Assembly: GCA_030633645.1 (NCBI GenBank)
Contig: DAOVRY010000102.1
Location: 1 to 5,088, forward strand
Length of the DNA: 5,088 bases
Direction of reading: 5' to 3'
From: Pseudomonadota bacterium
GTDB taxonomy: Bacteria > Desulfobacterota > DSM-4660 > Desulfatiglandales > B25-G16
Positions 5,087 to 5,088 of this stretch are shown here, one piece after another; position 1 is the stretch's first letter; each line of letters opens with the position of its first letter. The position numbers and the translations under genes are program-made. Under the pieces are notes generated by a model. That model was not told where the DNA came from, ran no database searches, and worked only from the letters and a program-made list of their open reading frames with translations.

Positions 5087-5088
5087 AT

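Noticed and set aside
5033..5088. CRISPR array or plasmid-type iterons
   Set aside because: The units are only 6-7 nt with no unique spacers of constant length, and no replication or Cas gene is in the window.

Overview
The window looks like chromosomal DNA from a Gram-negative bacterium. The evidence is a periplasmic-binding-protein ABC importer, a secreted binding protein with a signal peptide, and an inner-membrane-anchored OmpA/MotB-type peptidoglycan-binding protein. The style of the Liv-type importer and of the OmpA-like protein would suit a Desulfobacterota (former Deltaproteobacteria) or similar environmental lineage. That placement is inference from general resemblance and was not tested.

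Left part (1-2743): a branched-chain amino acid (HAAT-type) ABC transporter. The 3' half of livH and a complete livM run rightward, 6 bp apart. A Liv-type periplasmic binding protein gene runs leftward to meet them. The two transcription units converge on a perfect 17-bp inverted repeat (1458-1500) with A-tract and T-tract built into its arms, a textbook bidirectional intrinsic terminator. No ATPase genes (livG/livF) are present. If they exist they lie to the left of the window or elsewhere.

Middle (2744-2973): a 230-bp divergent intergenic region. A near-consensus sigma70-type promoter points left to the binding protein and another points right to the OmpA-like gene, with small inverted repeats that could be operators or a leader hairpin. 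The OmpA-like protein (2974-3885) has an N-terminal membrane anchor, a long coiled coil of about 150 residues and a C-terminal OmpA/MotB peptidoglycan-binding domain. No motA-like partner is next to it.

Right part (3886-5088): a short spacer with a 14/13-nt tandem repeat, then a leftward, visibly A+T-richer pair of genes (177 and 103 codons) encoding proteins I do not recognise. The 177-codon gene has no good start signal. The frame immediately upstream is open, looks protein-like and ends in a TGA that overlaps its TTG start. This could be translational coupling or one gene split by a single-base slip in a T run. The last ~55 bases hold GGTAACG copies on a 6-nt register, which on the minus strand could encode a Val-Thr-rich beta-type C-terminus running off the window.

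Overall this is mostly ordinary transport and envelope gene content. I see no clear novel system. The right-hand unknown gene pair with its possible frameshift is the part most worth checking.
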